Shown here piece after piece: positions 20,560 through 31,553 of a stretch of DNA of 64,000 bases (its first letter is position 1; every line of letters begins with the position of its first letter). The position numbers were made by a program, and so were the translations under genes. The notes beneath the pieces were generated by a model. That model made no database searches, was not told the DNA's origin, and worked only from the letters and a program-made list of their open reading frames with translations. The DNA is taken from assembly GCF_012927645.1 (NCBI RefSeq), contig NZ_JABBMT010000009.1, positions 1-64,000 of the forward strand. Direction: 5' to 3'. The DNA comes from Pseudoalteromonas arctica (GTDB lineage Bacteria; Pseudomonadota; Gammaproteobacteria; Enterobacterales; Alteromonadaceae).

Positions 20560-20786
20560 AAGTATTTTAATGATTATTAGTATATAGATAGTATCTAATA
20601 TGCAATAAGACTGAAATATATAAATTGCTAATATGTGACGCAATGTAAATGAAATGAAGGGTGATGAATTTAAACTGGTTTATTACAGGCTCAATGGTTT
20701 GTAATTAAACAGATAAACTAAACATCGGTCTGCGTTTAAACGAGCAAAAATCTTTTTAAAAAACTATAAAATTGAAGAGGGACTTT

Positions 20787-21354
20787 ATGAGTATCATCTC
20801 CTTAACCACTCAACATAACGTTGCGGTTTTAACCTTAACAAACGGCGAAAATCGCCAAAATCCACAGTTTGCACATCAACTAAAACAAGCGTTAGCAGAG
20901 GTTGTTGAAAACCTTACTGCTTTTTCCTATGCCAGTGATCGCTGCCATTAATGGTCATGCTTTTGGTAACGGTGCAATTTTAGCATGCGCGTGTGACTTT
21001 AGATTTATGCGCGGCGATCGTGGCTTTTTTTGCTTCCCTGAAGTGGATTTATCAATCCCATTCTTACCCGGCATGATCGCCTTTGTGAAAAAAGCGCTCC
21101 CTTACTATCGCTTTAACGAAATGAAACTGACAGGGCGTCGCGTCCCTGGAGCAGAACTTGCAATTGATCACGTTATAGAAAAAGCCTCAACAGACCAAGA
21201 TAGTCTATTAGCGGACGCAATGGCGTTTGCCGCTACATTTGATAAAAAGCGCGCCATTTTTGCTGAGCACAAAAAACGTTTATACAAAGAAATAATTCGT
21301 GTGATAAATGAAGAAAATAAACCATTTATAGATAATCTAGCTTTGATGGTTTGA
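20787..21354 (+). pseudogene. enoyl-CoA hydratase/isomerase family, internal deletion and frameshift
   Basis: The ATG at 20787 (with GAGGGAC before it) opens a typical crotonase N-terminus, MSIISLTTQHNVAVLTLTNG. The frame is lost near 20902-20915, and a second frame continues with the conserved PVIAAINGHAFGNGAILACACDFR to the stop at 21354. About 40-50 residues that normally lie between, including part of the substrate pocket, are missing. The sequence TTGAAAAC lies at the junction and could be the microhomology used for a slipped deletion (inference). The fused reading frames would not give a working acyl-CoA enzyme. Confidence 0.75.
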
Positions 21355-21421
21355 GCTATAAGCTGCTCTCAATAACAATCTAAATAAAGATACCTATTTA
21401 ATTTTAAGGACAAAGGCGTAA

Positions 21422-22411
21422 ATGAAAGCGAAACAAATAGAACAATTAGCATTAACAGCTGCTGAAACTAAGGAAGTTATTACGCCCTATGCATTTAAAA
21501 TAGATCAAGCGTTATTGGGACTGCCACTTGCTTCACCGACTCGCCGCGCGCTCGCGATGGTAATCGATGTAGCGCTAATTTTTCTCGCGGCTAAGATCAG
21601 TGCTGCTGTGATCGCATTGGTAGCTGCAATGGCTTTTTATAAAGGCACAGCGCAAAAATACTTACCAACAATGTCGACGGTTTGGCGAAGAGTATTAAAA
21701 ATAACTGCTGCCAGTATATTATTTATAAGTTCACTCTCAGTGCTTGCAATCGCAATCGATTTTTTTGAGGATGATGCCGCGATTCAAGGGATAAAAATTA
21801 AGCGTGAAACACCATTAAATACAGAGGAAAAACAACAGATAAATACTTATTTAACGCAAACAGCACCAAGTCAAAATTGCGATCAGACTTGTCAAAGCAA
21901 TGCGCTTGCCAATTTAGTTGCTCAAGTGCCACAACTGGCTGAAATAGATGAGTTTGATAACGCTCAGGTTGTCCGATTGTTATTGAAAGTAATGGTTGAA
22001 GATGATGAGCAGACGGCTGCACCTGAAGACGCACCGGTTAAAGCTGCACCTGTGAATAGTATTTTACAGTGGGGCAAAGGAATCATTCAAGATTTAGGTC
22101 TTGGCTTTGGTTGAGCCGCGGTGTACTTCACATTATTTTCGCTTTTGTGGCGTGGCCAAACACCGGGTAAAAAAGTATGCAATATCCGCGTTGTCGCACT
22201 TAGTGGCGAAGATTTAAGTTTATGGGATGCGTTTGGCCGATACGGTGGCTACGGCGCAGGGTTTGCAACTGGGTTACTAGGTTTTTTACAAGTTTATTGG
22301 GATCCGAACCGCCAAGCCATTCAAGATAAAATATCAGCAACTGTGGTTATTAAAGGTAGCTTAAATCAGCCTGTTACTACGCAAACGATAGAAGACGCGA
22401 TTAAGGAATAA
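21422..22411 (+). pseudogene. RDD-family membrane protein interrupted by an in-frame TGA
   Basis: One continuous frame encodes an RDD-domain protein of about 329 residues except for a TGA at 22112-22114. Before it lie SPTRRALAMVIDVALIFLAA (RDD start, first membrane helix) and a periplasmic or cytosolic loop with one Cys pair. After it come AAVYFTLFSLLWRGQTPGKK and the C-terminal part. The place of the stop corresponds to a Trp or similar residue at the start of a helix, so a single TGG to TGA change explains it. RDD proteins are multi-helix membrane proteins, some with transport roles. The split products would each hold only part of the domain. Confidence 0.75.
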
Positions 22412-22570
22412 GTTAAAAACCACTTTAGTGAGTATTTTTAGTTCTGCTTTGATTAAAGCATGGGCTATGACGATAAGTTGTTGGTCGCCATTTATGGCGA
22501 AAGAGCGCTTTGATTGAAAAATATAGGGTTATCTATAAGCTTAATAAAACTATCAAATTAGGAGCTGATT

Positions 22571-22808
22571 ATGAGTACTGAAACTCAAATCGATGAAGAT
22601 AAAATAGATGAAGCCGCATTAGCGCTGATGTATTTAACTTTGCACGATCATTGTCGTGCATGGAAACAAATAGATTGGGATATTACCAATCGGCTGCACG
22701 AAAAAAGGCCTAATAGGCGACCCGGTAGGTAAAGCCAAATCAGTCATCCTTGCGGATGATGGCTTAAAACACGCAGAGCGATTGTTTGAAAAGCTATTTA
22801 CTAAATAG
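22571..22808 (+). pseudogene. DUF6429-like small protein, frameshift in an A6 run
   Basis: The ATG at 22571 (AGGAGCTGATT before it is a strong ribosome site) opens a frame starting MSTETQIDEDKIDEAALALM. After CACGA the run of six A at 22701-22706 shifts the frame to a stop at 22736. With five A the frame would read HEKGLIGDPVGKAKSVILAD and end at 22808, giving the 78-residue protein expected for this family of small conserved proteins of unknown function. The lesion is in a homopolymer, so it may be a true mutation or a sequencing error. Confidence 0.65.
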
Positions 22809-22901
22809 TGTGTATAGGAAATAAAAGGCTACAAAAAGCGCTAGCTATAAAACTAAAAAAGGTCTAAAGTTAGCTCATATTTATGGTCTTTTTGGTGGGT
22901 T

Positions 22902-23153
22902 ATGAGACAAATATTAGCAGACTGTTCAGCAAGTATTTCAGAATTAAAGAAAAATCCGACAGCGTTATTAAATGAAGCTGATGGTTCAGCGATAGCTATT
23001 TTAAATCACAATAAACCAGCAGCTTATTTAGTACCTGCGCAAACGTATGAGCTTTTAATGGAACTGATCGACGATATTGAATTAGCAAAAATTGTCGAAA
23101 GTCGCAGAGCAGACTTATCAGAGGCTGTTGAAGTTAATATTGATGACTTATAA
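22902..23153 (+). CDS. Phd/YefM-type antitoxin
   Basis: The 83-residue protein shows the Phd/YefM/StbD N-terminal DNA-binding pattern (SISELKKNPTALLNEADGSA, IAILNHNKPAAYLVPAQTYE). Its acidic C-terminal tail should wrap and neutralise the toxin. Its last 11 bases overlap the following RelE-like gene, the usual arrangement of antitoxin first. By analogy with characterised pairs it should autorepress the operon. It appears intact, unlike most genes around it. Confidence 0.85.
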   Translation: MRQILADCSASISELKKNPTALLNEADGSAIAILNHNKPAAYLVPAQTYELLMELIDDIELAKIVESRRADLSEAVEVNIDDL

Positions 23154-23430
23154 GCTCAAATTTTTACCCGCAGCGCAAAAAGAGTGGAACAAGCTTGCTC
23201 CACCTATAAAAAGCCAGTTTAAAAAGAAACTCATCGAGCGGCTAGAAAATCCTCATGTACCAGCATCTAAATTAAGAGGTTTTGATAGTGTATATAAAAT
23301 AAAATTGCGCACAGCAGGCTACAGGCTTGCCTATGAAGTGATTGATGCTGAAGTTGTAGTATATGTACTCGCTATCGGCAAACGAGATAAAGATGCAGTG
23401 TATAAAAAGCTGATGAAACGAAGTAAATAA
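23143..23430 (+). CDS. RelE/StbE-family toxin
   Basis: Starting at the ATG at 23143, inside the antitoxin's last codons, the frame gives a 95-residue protein with the RelE fold pattern: YKLKFLPAAQKEWNKL, PHVPASKLRG, YKIKLRTAGYRLAYEV and VYVLAIGKRDKDAVY. Family members cut mRNA in the ribosomal A site. The conserved Arg and Lys residues of the StbE/RelE group are present, so the toxin looks functional. Together with the upstream gene it forms a type II toxin-antitoxin module. Confidence 0.85.
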   Translation: MTYKLKFLPAAQKEWNKLAPPIKSQFKKKLIERLENPHVPASKLRGFDSVYKIKLRTAGYRLAYEVIDAEVVVYVLAIGKRDKDAVYKKLMKRSK

Positions 23431-23482
23431 ATGTCGCAAGGGGGGTGGATGGAAATCGCATCGGATATTTCGTGCGCTTAAC

Positions 23483-23980
23483 TTATACGTTATTATTTTT
23501 CCAAATCAGCTCGCTAATATCACTTAAAAATTCATTAGAAATACGAAAATCCTCGCTTTGCGAGACTAGATCCTCACGATTCATTGTAATTAGTAATGAT
23601 ATAATTATCTGTCGATGTACCTTAGCATAATATAGGGGGTTATCTTTTTTAGTACTGATTCTTGCTCCACCTTGAATAGATATTAAGTCTTCTTCAGGGA
23701 TTTTCAGGAATGAGTCAAATACAGGATCATTAGGCCCCAATATACAGAGAGCACCAAAGGTTTGGTTTATCCAGCCTTCTGTTAATTGCTTTCCTTTAGT
23801 TTCATTTCTAACATCATGGCCTCTTTGACTTATGTCTTTATAAAAGTCTTGAAGTATTTGATTATGCGATTTTATTTCTTCAACTTCCTGATTACTTGGG
23901 GGTTGATATTTCCCCCTGATAAATCTGCCAGCTGATAAATACTCAAGTATTAATCCTTCAGTGTAAATGTTGACCTTCAT
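23483..23980 (-). CDS. hypothetical protein, 165 aa, second gene of an unknown operon
   Basis: I do not recognise this protein. It is soluble, mixed alpha/beta, with one Cys and no signal peptide. A charged segment (VEEIKSHNQILQDFYKDI) precedes a GGARIS sequence and a hydrophobic helix in QIIISLLITMN. Its ATG overlaps by four bases (ATGA) with the original stop at 23977-23979 of the damaged upstream membrane gene, so the two were translated together. It appears intact. The AT content is higher than in the core genes, suggesting acquisition by transfer. Function unknown; a membrane-plus-soluble pair is compatible with many roles, including phage defence or sensing, but nothing proves one. Confidence 0.6.
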   Translation of the reverse strand: MKVNIYTEGLILEYLSAGRFIRGKYQPPSNQEVEEIKSHNQILQDFYKDISQRGHDVRNETKGKQLTEGWINQTFGALCILGPNDPVFDSFLKIPEEDLISIQGGARISTKKDNPLYYAKVHRQIIISLLITMNREDLVSQSEDFRISNEFLSDISELIWKNNNV

Positions 23981-24319
23981 TTCTTCTTCAATTTTTTTAT
24001 TCTTTTTTCAAACCTTTCATATAACTGATAAAACTCTTGAGATTGAAGTTACTCAGCTTGCGATTGAAAGACTTTTTCACTTAACTCATTTGCTTGTTTT
24101 GAAATTAAGTAAGATTTATTCGCGATCAATATCGAAATCACAGCCGTTAAAAACATTAACACGCTAATAATTTCTGAAAGAATATGCTCAGGTTTAAGTC
24201 CAAGTTCATTATCTACAATTAAGGCACTTGGGAAAAATGCAGCAATAAACACCAACATCAGCGCGCAACACATAAGCAATGAAATGGGAGTTGTGAGCAA
24301 TTTTTTTAATCTGTGACAT
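23977..24319 (-). pseudogene. two-helix membrane protein with one frameshift and one in-frame stop
   Basis: The natural start appears to be the ATG at 24319 (MSQIKK). A run of seven A on the coding strand (24301-24307 in plus coordinates) throws it out of frame; with six A it would continue LLTTPISLLMCCALMLVF. The main open part, 24049-24300, has two transmembrane helices (about 9-26 and 47-66 of that frame) and a coiled tail, NELSEKVFQSQAE. It stops at TAA (24049-24051), but the frame stays open beyond it as LQSQEFYQLYERFEKRIKK up to a TGA that overlaps the next gene's ATG. A CAA to TAA change explains this stop. The intact protein would have been about 114 residues. Confidence 0.65.
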
Positions 24320-24361
24320 TTATTCTATCCTTGAAAATAATTGAGTATTATACATTTAAAT

Positions 24362-24388
24362 GTTGGGTTTCGTTGCACTCAACCCAAC
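24362..24388. repeat. inverted repeat (hairpin) downstream of lnt
   Basis: GTTGGGTT at 24362-24369 pairs with AACCCAAC at 24381-24388 across an 11-base loop. This GTTGGGTT...AACCCAAC unit resembles short dispersed palindromes common in marine gammaproteobacteria. It may also act as a terminator for lnt on the minus strand, though no T run follows. Confidence 0.6.
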
Positions 24389-24401
24389 CTACGAATAAAC
24401 T

Positions 24402-26017
<1,616 letters not shown>

Positions 26018-26889
26018 CTGCCTTTGGCACGGTAACCTGTAATTGTAATAACCGACGATTATCGGCATTGGTTACTTTAAATTGTAAGCCATCTATATCA
26101 ATTATTTCACCACGGCCAGGCATATGCCCAAAGGCGTGTAAAACAGTCCCACCGATGGTATCAGCGTCTTGCGTGCTGTAGCCGGTTTTAAAATATTCGT
26201 TAAAATCATCAACTGGGGTTAGGGCTTGAACAATATATGCATGTTTTGCAACTTGACGAATATCTTGTTGATCTTCTTCGTCATGCTCATCTTCAATCTC
26301 GCCGACGATGAGCTCAAGAATATCTTCTATGGTTACTAAACCAGATACGCCGCCGTATTCATCAATCACTAACGCCATGTGGTAGCGTTGTTGGCGAAAC
26401 TCATTAAGCAGTGTATCAACACGCTTACTTTCTGGTACAACAACGGCTGGGCGTAAATAATTACGTAAAGATGGTAGTAGATCATCTTTGTTTAGAATAA
26501 GTGGGAGTAGATCTTTTGCCAGTAGAATACCTTCTATGTGGTCTTTATCTTCACAGACTACCGGAAAACGGGAGTGTGTAGAATCTACCATCATAGGAAT
26601 AACGTCTTCCAGCGGTGCGTCAACTTCGAGTGTGATCATTTGTGAGCGCGGGATCATAATGTCTCGTACTTTTAACTCTGACACACCGAGCACACCTTCT
26701 ATCATCTCTTTGGTTTCAGGATCAATCACATCCCGAACTTGCGCATCGGCAATTACTTCAACCAGCTCTTCTCTATTCTGGGGTTCCCCTTGCAACATTT
26801 GGGTAATTTTACCCAACCAGGTCTTGCTAGAAGAACCCTGGCTAGTCTGCGAGTTATCGTCGCTCATTGCGTCTACTTGCTCCGTAAAT

Positions 26890-27348
26890 TTAAATATCGT
26901 CCCGATATGGGTCTGCTATGCCTAATTCGGCAAGCAATTGCTTTTCAATGCTTTCCATCTCTTTCGCATCTTCATCCTTTATATGGTCAAATCCAAGTAA
27001 ATGCAAGCATCCGTGGATAACCATATGGGCAAAGTGGTCATGAAATGACTTTTCTTGCTCGATTGACTCAGCCAGTACAATGGCTGGACATATAACTAAA
27101 TCACCCACCAAAGGTAGTTCTACACCTGCTGGCGCTTCAAATTCAAACGACAACACATTGGTTGGTTTATTTTTACCACGGTAGTCATTATTGAGTTGTT
27201 GGCTTTGCTCTTCATCAGCAATAACAATACTCAGCTCTGATTCGTCACGGTATTGACTAAGCACTTTATTAGCCCACAGCGCAAATTGCTCAAGACTAGG
27301 CAAGTTGTCAAACTCACAGGTTATTTGTAAATCAAGTTCAGTGTTCAC
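26890..27348 (-). CDS. ybeY: endoribonuclease YbeY
   Basis: Zinc-dependent RNase used in 16S rRNA 3'-end maturation and 70S quality control. The metal-binding signature HGCLHLLGFDH (HGxLHLxGyDH) lies at about residues 114-124. The length of 152 aa is standard. The gene lies four bases after ybeZ. Confidence 0.96.
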   Translation of the reverse strand: MNTELDLQITCEFDNLPSLEQFALWANKVLSQYRDESELSIVIADEEQSQQLNNDYRGKNKPTNVLSFEFEAPAGVELPLVGDLVICPAIVLAESIEQEKSFHDHFAHMVIHGCLHLLGFDHIKDEDAKEMESIEKQLLAELGIADPYRDDI

Positions 27349-27352
27349 GGTA

Positions 27353-28414
27353 TTACTCTTTAGTAGCAGATTGGCTCTGCTCTTGATTAGCTAGCAAGTC
27401 TTTAGCACGCTGTTTTTCTGCGCGCTTGAGTCGTTCTGTTTCATCGTTTCGTTCGTAAGCTTCAACAATACGTGCCACTACAGGGTGGCGTACCACGTCC
27501 TGTGATTGGAAAAAGTTAAAGCTTATTTCGTCTACGTCACTAAGTACTTCAATGGCATGACGAAGGCCTGAGCGTGCACCACGGGGCAAATCAACTTGGG
27601 TGATATCACCAGTGATCACCGCTTTTGAATTAAAGCCAATACGGGTTAAGAACATTTTCATTTGCTCAACCGTGGTATTTTGGCTTTCATCTAAAATAAT
27701 AAAGGCATCGTTCAGTGTGCGACCACGCATAAAGGCAAGTGGAGCGACTTCAATGACATTTTGCTCCATCAGCTTTTCGACTTTTTCAAAGCCGAGCATT
27801 TCAAATAAGGCATCGTACAATGGGCGCAGGTATGGGTCGATTTTCTGACTTAAATCACCCGGTAAAAACCCCAGTTTTTCACCGGCTTCAACAGCGGGGC
27901 GGGTCAATAAAATACGTCGTATTTCTTGACGCTCTAAGGCATCAACTGCTGCGGCGACCGCAAGGTAGGTTTTACCTGTGCCAGCAGGCCCTATACCAAA
28001 GGTGATATCGTGACGAAAAATATTCGACACATAGTGACCTTGATTATCGTTACGTGGTTTTATTACGCCACGACGAGTTTTGATCATCACCTCTTGACCA
28101 TACTCGTTTAGCTCACCTTGCTCTAATGCATTTGATTCACTAATGGCTAAATGGACGGTATTTGCTGCAATTTCAGTAATAACACCGCGTACTGGCTGTG
28201 TTTCAACATATAAGTCTTTGAGGATTTCCATCGCTGCAAACGCGCTGGTGGTTTTCCCGGTGATTTTAAAATAGTTATCGCGATGAGTAATTTCAACACC
28301 TAAGCGGCGCTCAATGTGTTTGATGTTTTCGTCAAATGGGCCACATAAAGATGAAAGACGTTTGTTGTCGGAGGGTTCTAAATAAATCTCTAATTTTTTT
28401 AATTGATTACTCAA
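27353..28414 (-). CDS. ybeZ: PhoH-like ATPase YbeZ
   Basis: Cytosolic P-loop NTPase of 353 residues. The Walker A is GPAGTGKTYLA (about 140) and the Walker B IILDESQN, in the PhoH domain, with a short N-terminal KH-like RNA-binding region (HIERRLGVEITHRDNYF). YbeZ works with YbeY in ribosomal RNA processing. The C-terminus is charged and low in complexity (ERLKRAEKQRAKD). It is translated in the chain miaB-ybeZ-ybeY-corC-lnt. Confidence 0.95.
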   Translation of the reverse strand: MSNQLKKLEIYLEPSDNKRLSSLCGPFDENIKHIERRLGVEITHRDNYFKITGKTTSAFAAMEILKDLYVETQPVRGVITEIAANTVHLAISESNALEQGELNEYGQEVMIKTRRGVIKPRNDNQGHYVSNIFRHDITFGIGPAGTGKTYLAVAAAVDALERQEIRRILLTRPAVEAGEKLGFLPGDLSQKIDPYLRPLYDALFEMLGFEKVEKLMEQNVIEVAPLAFMRGRTLNDAFIILDESQNTTVEQMKMFLTRIGFNSKAVITGDITQVDLPRGARSGLRHAIEVLSDVDEISFNFFQSQDVVRHPVVARIVEAYERNDETERLKRAEKQRAKDLLANQEQSQSATKE

Positions 28415-28464
28415 AATTGCTTCCTGTTTTGATGTGCCAGCGAGGCTGGCACAGTAAGTTTCGC

Positions 28465-29910
28465 CTAAGGAACGAAAGTCGCCACACCTAATTCATCAGG
28501 GCTGGCTTGTGGCTCTGGTTGTGCTGCTTTACTTAAAATATCAGCTGGAGCAACCGCACGGCGTAAGTTCATTTGGGATTCTGTACGAATTAAGTCACCG
28601 CGTAAAGAGTTTGGCAGTGCTTCAGTAATACGTACATCAACAAACTGACCGATCACAGTATGCGGGCCAATAAAGTTAACCACGCGGTTGTTTTCAGTAC
28701 GTCCGCGTAATTCCATCGGATTCTTCTTCGATGGACCTTCAACTAGGATACGTTGCTCAGTATCAAACATTTGGCGACTGATCTGTTGCGCCATTTGGGT
28801 TATACGATTTTGTAACAGGTATAAACGCTCTTTCTTTTCTTGCTCGCTAACATCGTCAGGCAAATCAGCCGCTGGCGTACCCGGGCGTGCGCTGTAGATA
28901 AAGCTAAAGCTCATATCAAAACCAATATCATTGATAAGGTTCATCGTCGCTTCAAAGTCAGCGGCACTTTCACCAGGGAAACCAATGATAAAGTCTGATG
29001 ACATGCTTAAATTAGGGCGAATTTTACGTAATTTACGAATTGTTGACTTGTATTCAATCGCAGTATGGCCACGTTTCATTAAGTTAAGAATACGATCCGA
29101 ACCACTTTGTACTGGTAAATGTAAATGATCAACAAGTTCAGGCACGTCAGCGTATGCATCAATGATGTCTGGTGTAAATTCTACCGGGTGCGAGGTGGTA
29201 TAACGAATACGGTCAATCCCATCAATGGCTGCAACATAACGAATTAAATCTGAGAAGTAACAAATTTCACCATCATGGGTTTCGCCGCGATAAGCATTTA
29301 CGTTTTGACCCAGTAAGTTTACTTCGCGCACACCTTGTTCAGCTAGTTGTGCAACTTCTAATAATACATCATCAAGCGGGCGGCTAACTTCCTCACCACG
29401 CGTGTAAGGTACTACGCAAAAGGTACAGTATTTAGAGCAGCCTTCCATAATAGATACGAATGCAGACGGGCCATCGGCCTTTGGCTCTGGTAAACGGTCA
29501 AACTTTTCAATCTCTGGGAATGAAATATCAACCACAGAGCTACCTTTGTTACCTTGCACTTGTTTGATCATTTCAGGTAAGCGATGCAATGTTTGTGGGC
29601 CAAAAATAACGTCAACAAATGGTGCGCGTTGGCGAATTGAATCACCTTCTTGTGAGGCAACACAACCGCCAACACCGATGATCAGATTGGGTTTGTCGTC
29701 TTTAAGTAATTTCCAACGGCCTAGTTGATGGAATACTTTTTCCTGCGCTTTTTCGCGAATTGAACAGGTATTGAGTAGGATAACATCTGCATCCCCAGCT
29801 TCATCAGTTAACTGGTAGCCGTTGGTTGCATCGAGAAGATCAGCCATTTTCTGAGAGTCGTATTCATTCATCTGACAACCCCAGGTTTTAATATGCAGCT
29901 TTTTACTCAT
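28465..29910 (-). CDS. miaB: tRNA-2-methylthio-N6-dimethylallyladenosine synthase MiaB
   Basis: Radical-SAM methylthiotransferase that modifies A37 of tRNAs reading UNN codons. The N-terminal MTTase domain has its three cluster Cys in [23 protein letters not shown] and GVGGCVASQ. The radical-SAM CxxxCxxC is CSKYCTFC, followed by the TRAM domain near 370-450. The 481-residue length is typical. It is the first gene of the minus-strand operon and lies divergent from the ubiF-like gene, as in E. coli. Confidence 0.96.
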   Translation of the reverse strand: MSKKLHIKTWGCQMNEYDSQKMADLLDATNGYQLTDEAGDADVILLNTCSIREKAQEKVFHQLGRWKLLKDDKPNLIIGVGGCVASQEGDSIRQRAPFVDVIFGPQTLHRLPEMIKQVQGNKGSSVVDISFPEIEKFDRLPEPKADGPSAFVSIMEGCSKYCTFCVVPYTRGEEVSRPLDDVLLEVAQLAEQGVREVNLLGQNVNAYRGETHDGEICYFSDLIRYVAAIDGIDRIRYTTSHPVEFTPDIIDAYADVPELVDHLHLPVQSGSDRILNLMKRGHTAIEYKSTIRKLRKIRPNLSMSSDFIIGFPGESAADFEATMNLINDIGFDMSFSFIYSARPGTPAADLPDDVSEQEKKERLYLLQNRITQMAQQISRQMFDTEQRILVEGPSKKNPMELRGRTENNRVVNFIGPHTVIGQFVDVRITEALPNSLRGDLIRTESQMNLRRAVAPADILSKAAQPEPQASPDELGVATFVP

Positions 29911-30163
29911 TGAAATATAGCCTCGTTTTCAATTCGGTAGTGGCACGGTTGTGCGCTAAACAGGATAAGCGGCACTTTCGCTTACTTAAAGGACGCGTAT
30001 TTTAGCTGGATACCCGCCTAGATCCAAGTATAGTTTTTATGTTTGTGAATTGAAGTCAAACAAAGTGCGTTTTATGGTTGATTAAGATGAAACTCACTCG
30101 CACTTACAAACAGAAATACGATACAATCAAGCGCACTGAAAATAACCAAATTAGTGACTAAAA

Positions 30164-31333
30164 ATGATGAAAAACAAGGTTATTGTTGTCGGCGGCGGCA
30201 TGGTTGGTGCAGCCACAGCAGTTAAACTCGCTAAACAAGGATGCCAAGTAACAGTGATTGAGCAGCAGATAATTGATGCGGATGCTGTATTGGCAAGTGA
30301 AAAAGTTGCTATTCGTGTATCTGCTATCAATCGTTTTTCAGAAAACTTATTAGATGATTTAGGCGCTATGCCTATTTTACGAGTGCATCGACATGCCCCA
30401 TATCAACAGCTCGAAGCGTTTGAACGAACGGGCGATAACCTTTTGTTTGATTGTCACGATATTAATACCACTCATTTAGGCCACTTAATTGAAAATAATT
30501 TAATTCAAGCGAGTATCTGGCAACAGTTTGCACAGCACAATATTGAGGTGATTGAAACATCCCAGTCGTTGTCAGCAATTGAGCAAAGCAAACAGCAAGT
30601 GACATTGCATTATGGTGAGCAGCAATATACTGCCGATTTAGTTGTTGCTGCAGATGGTGGGCAATCGTTATTACGTCAACAGGCAGGTATTGGGGTTACG
30701 GGTTGGCAATATGACCAGCACTGTATGGGAGTATTAATAAAGCTAGACGCGGCACAACAAGTAAAAACATGGCAGCAGTTTAAACCCTCAGGCCCCGTTG
30801 CATTTTTACCTATGCAGGCACCATACGCTAATTTAATTTGTTACCATGATGCAAAGCAATTAAAGCAATGGCAGCAACTCTCAGCAAGCGAATTAAAACA
30901 GCAACTGCTTGCACATTTTCCGCCTTTAGCTGGAGATTTTGACGTTATAGAACATGCTGTGTTTCCGTTAACTCGCCAACATGCCAACAGCTATTCAGAT
31001 GGCCGTATTGTACTGGTTGGCGATGCAGCACACACTATTAATCCGCTCGCTGGGCAGGGGGTTAACTTAGGCTTTCAAGATGTCGTTGCGCTTGCTGACA
31101 TATTAAACAATACAGACGATATAGGTGCTGCACAATACCTCAAACAATATGAGCAAACTAGACGCAAAGCAAACTTATTAATGATGAGTATGATGGACGC
31201 CTGTTATTTTGGTTTTTCTAATCAACTGACCCCATTGCAGTGGGCACGTAGCCAATTTTTGAAAGTGGCAAATAATTCAGTTTTTTTTAAAAATCAGCTT
31301 CTAAAATACGCAATTGGTGGACAATTGGACTAG
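30164..31333 (+). CDS. ubiF: FAD-dependent hydroxylase of the UbiF/UbiH family
   Basis: Flavin monooxygenase for a ring hydroxylation in ubiquinone synthesis. The N-terminal Rossmann motif GGGMVGAATAVKLA binds FAD, the middle VVAADGGQSLLRQ is the family DG motif, and DAAHTINPLAGQGVNLGFQD is the FAD/NADH-binding signature. The length of 389 aa fits. The position divergent from miaB and beside the Met-Leu-Gln tRNA operon is exactly that of E. coli ubiF, the basis for the symbol. UbiH or UbiI specificity cannot be excluded from the sequence alone. Confidence 0.88.
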   Translation: MMKNKVIVVGGGMVGAATAVKLAKQGCQVTVIEQQIIDADAVLASEKVAIRVSAINRFSENLLDDLGAMPILRVHRHAPYQQLEAFERTGDNLLFDCHDINTTHLGHLIENNLIQASIWQQFAQHNIEVIETSQSLSAIEQSKQQVTLHYGEQQYTADLVVAADGGQSLLRQQAGIGVTGWQYDQHCMGVLIKLDAAQQVKTWQQFKPSGPVAFLPMQAPYANLICYHDAKQLKQWQQLSASELKQQLLAHFPPLAGDFDVIEHAVFPLTRQHANSYSDGRIVLVGDAAHTINPLAGQGVNLGFQDVVALADILNNTDDIGAAQYLKQYEQTRRKANLLMMSMMDACYFGFSNQLTPLQWARSQFLKVANNSVFFKNQLLKYAIGGQLD

Positions 31334-31553
31334 ATTAAAATTATCGACAATAAAGCTTTAATCAGAATATCAATTTTATTAATATACGGATTTGTTCGTG
31401 AATTTTATTAAAAAATAAAAAGTTGATCTTCTTGTATCCGAGCAAGTAAAGCTTTTTTGCTAACTTTTACCACTTGTTTGTATTTAAAGTAATCGGAAAT
31501 ATAGGCGTTAATTTTCTTTAAATTGCACTCAACCTGATTATAGAAGCGCTAAT

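Noticed and set aside
22112-22114. TGA as a selenocysteine codon in the RDD protein
   Set aside because: No bacterial SECIS-like hairpin was seen right after it, the family is not a selenoprotein family, and the site fits Trp.
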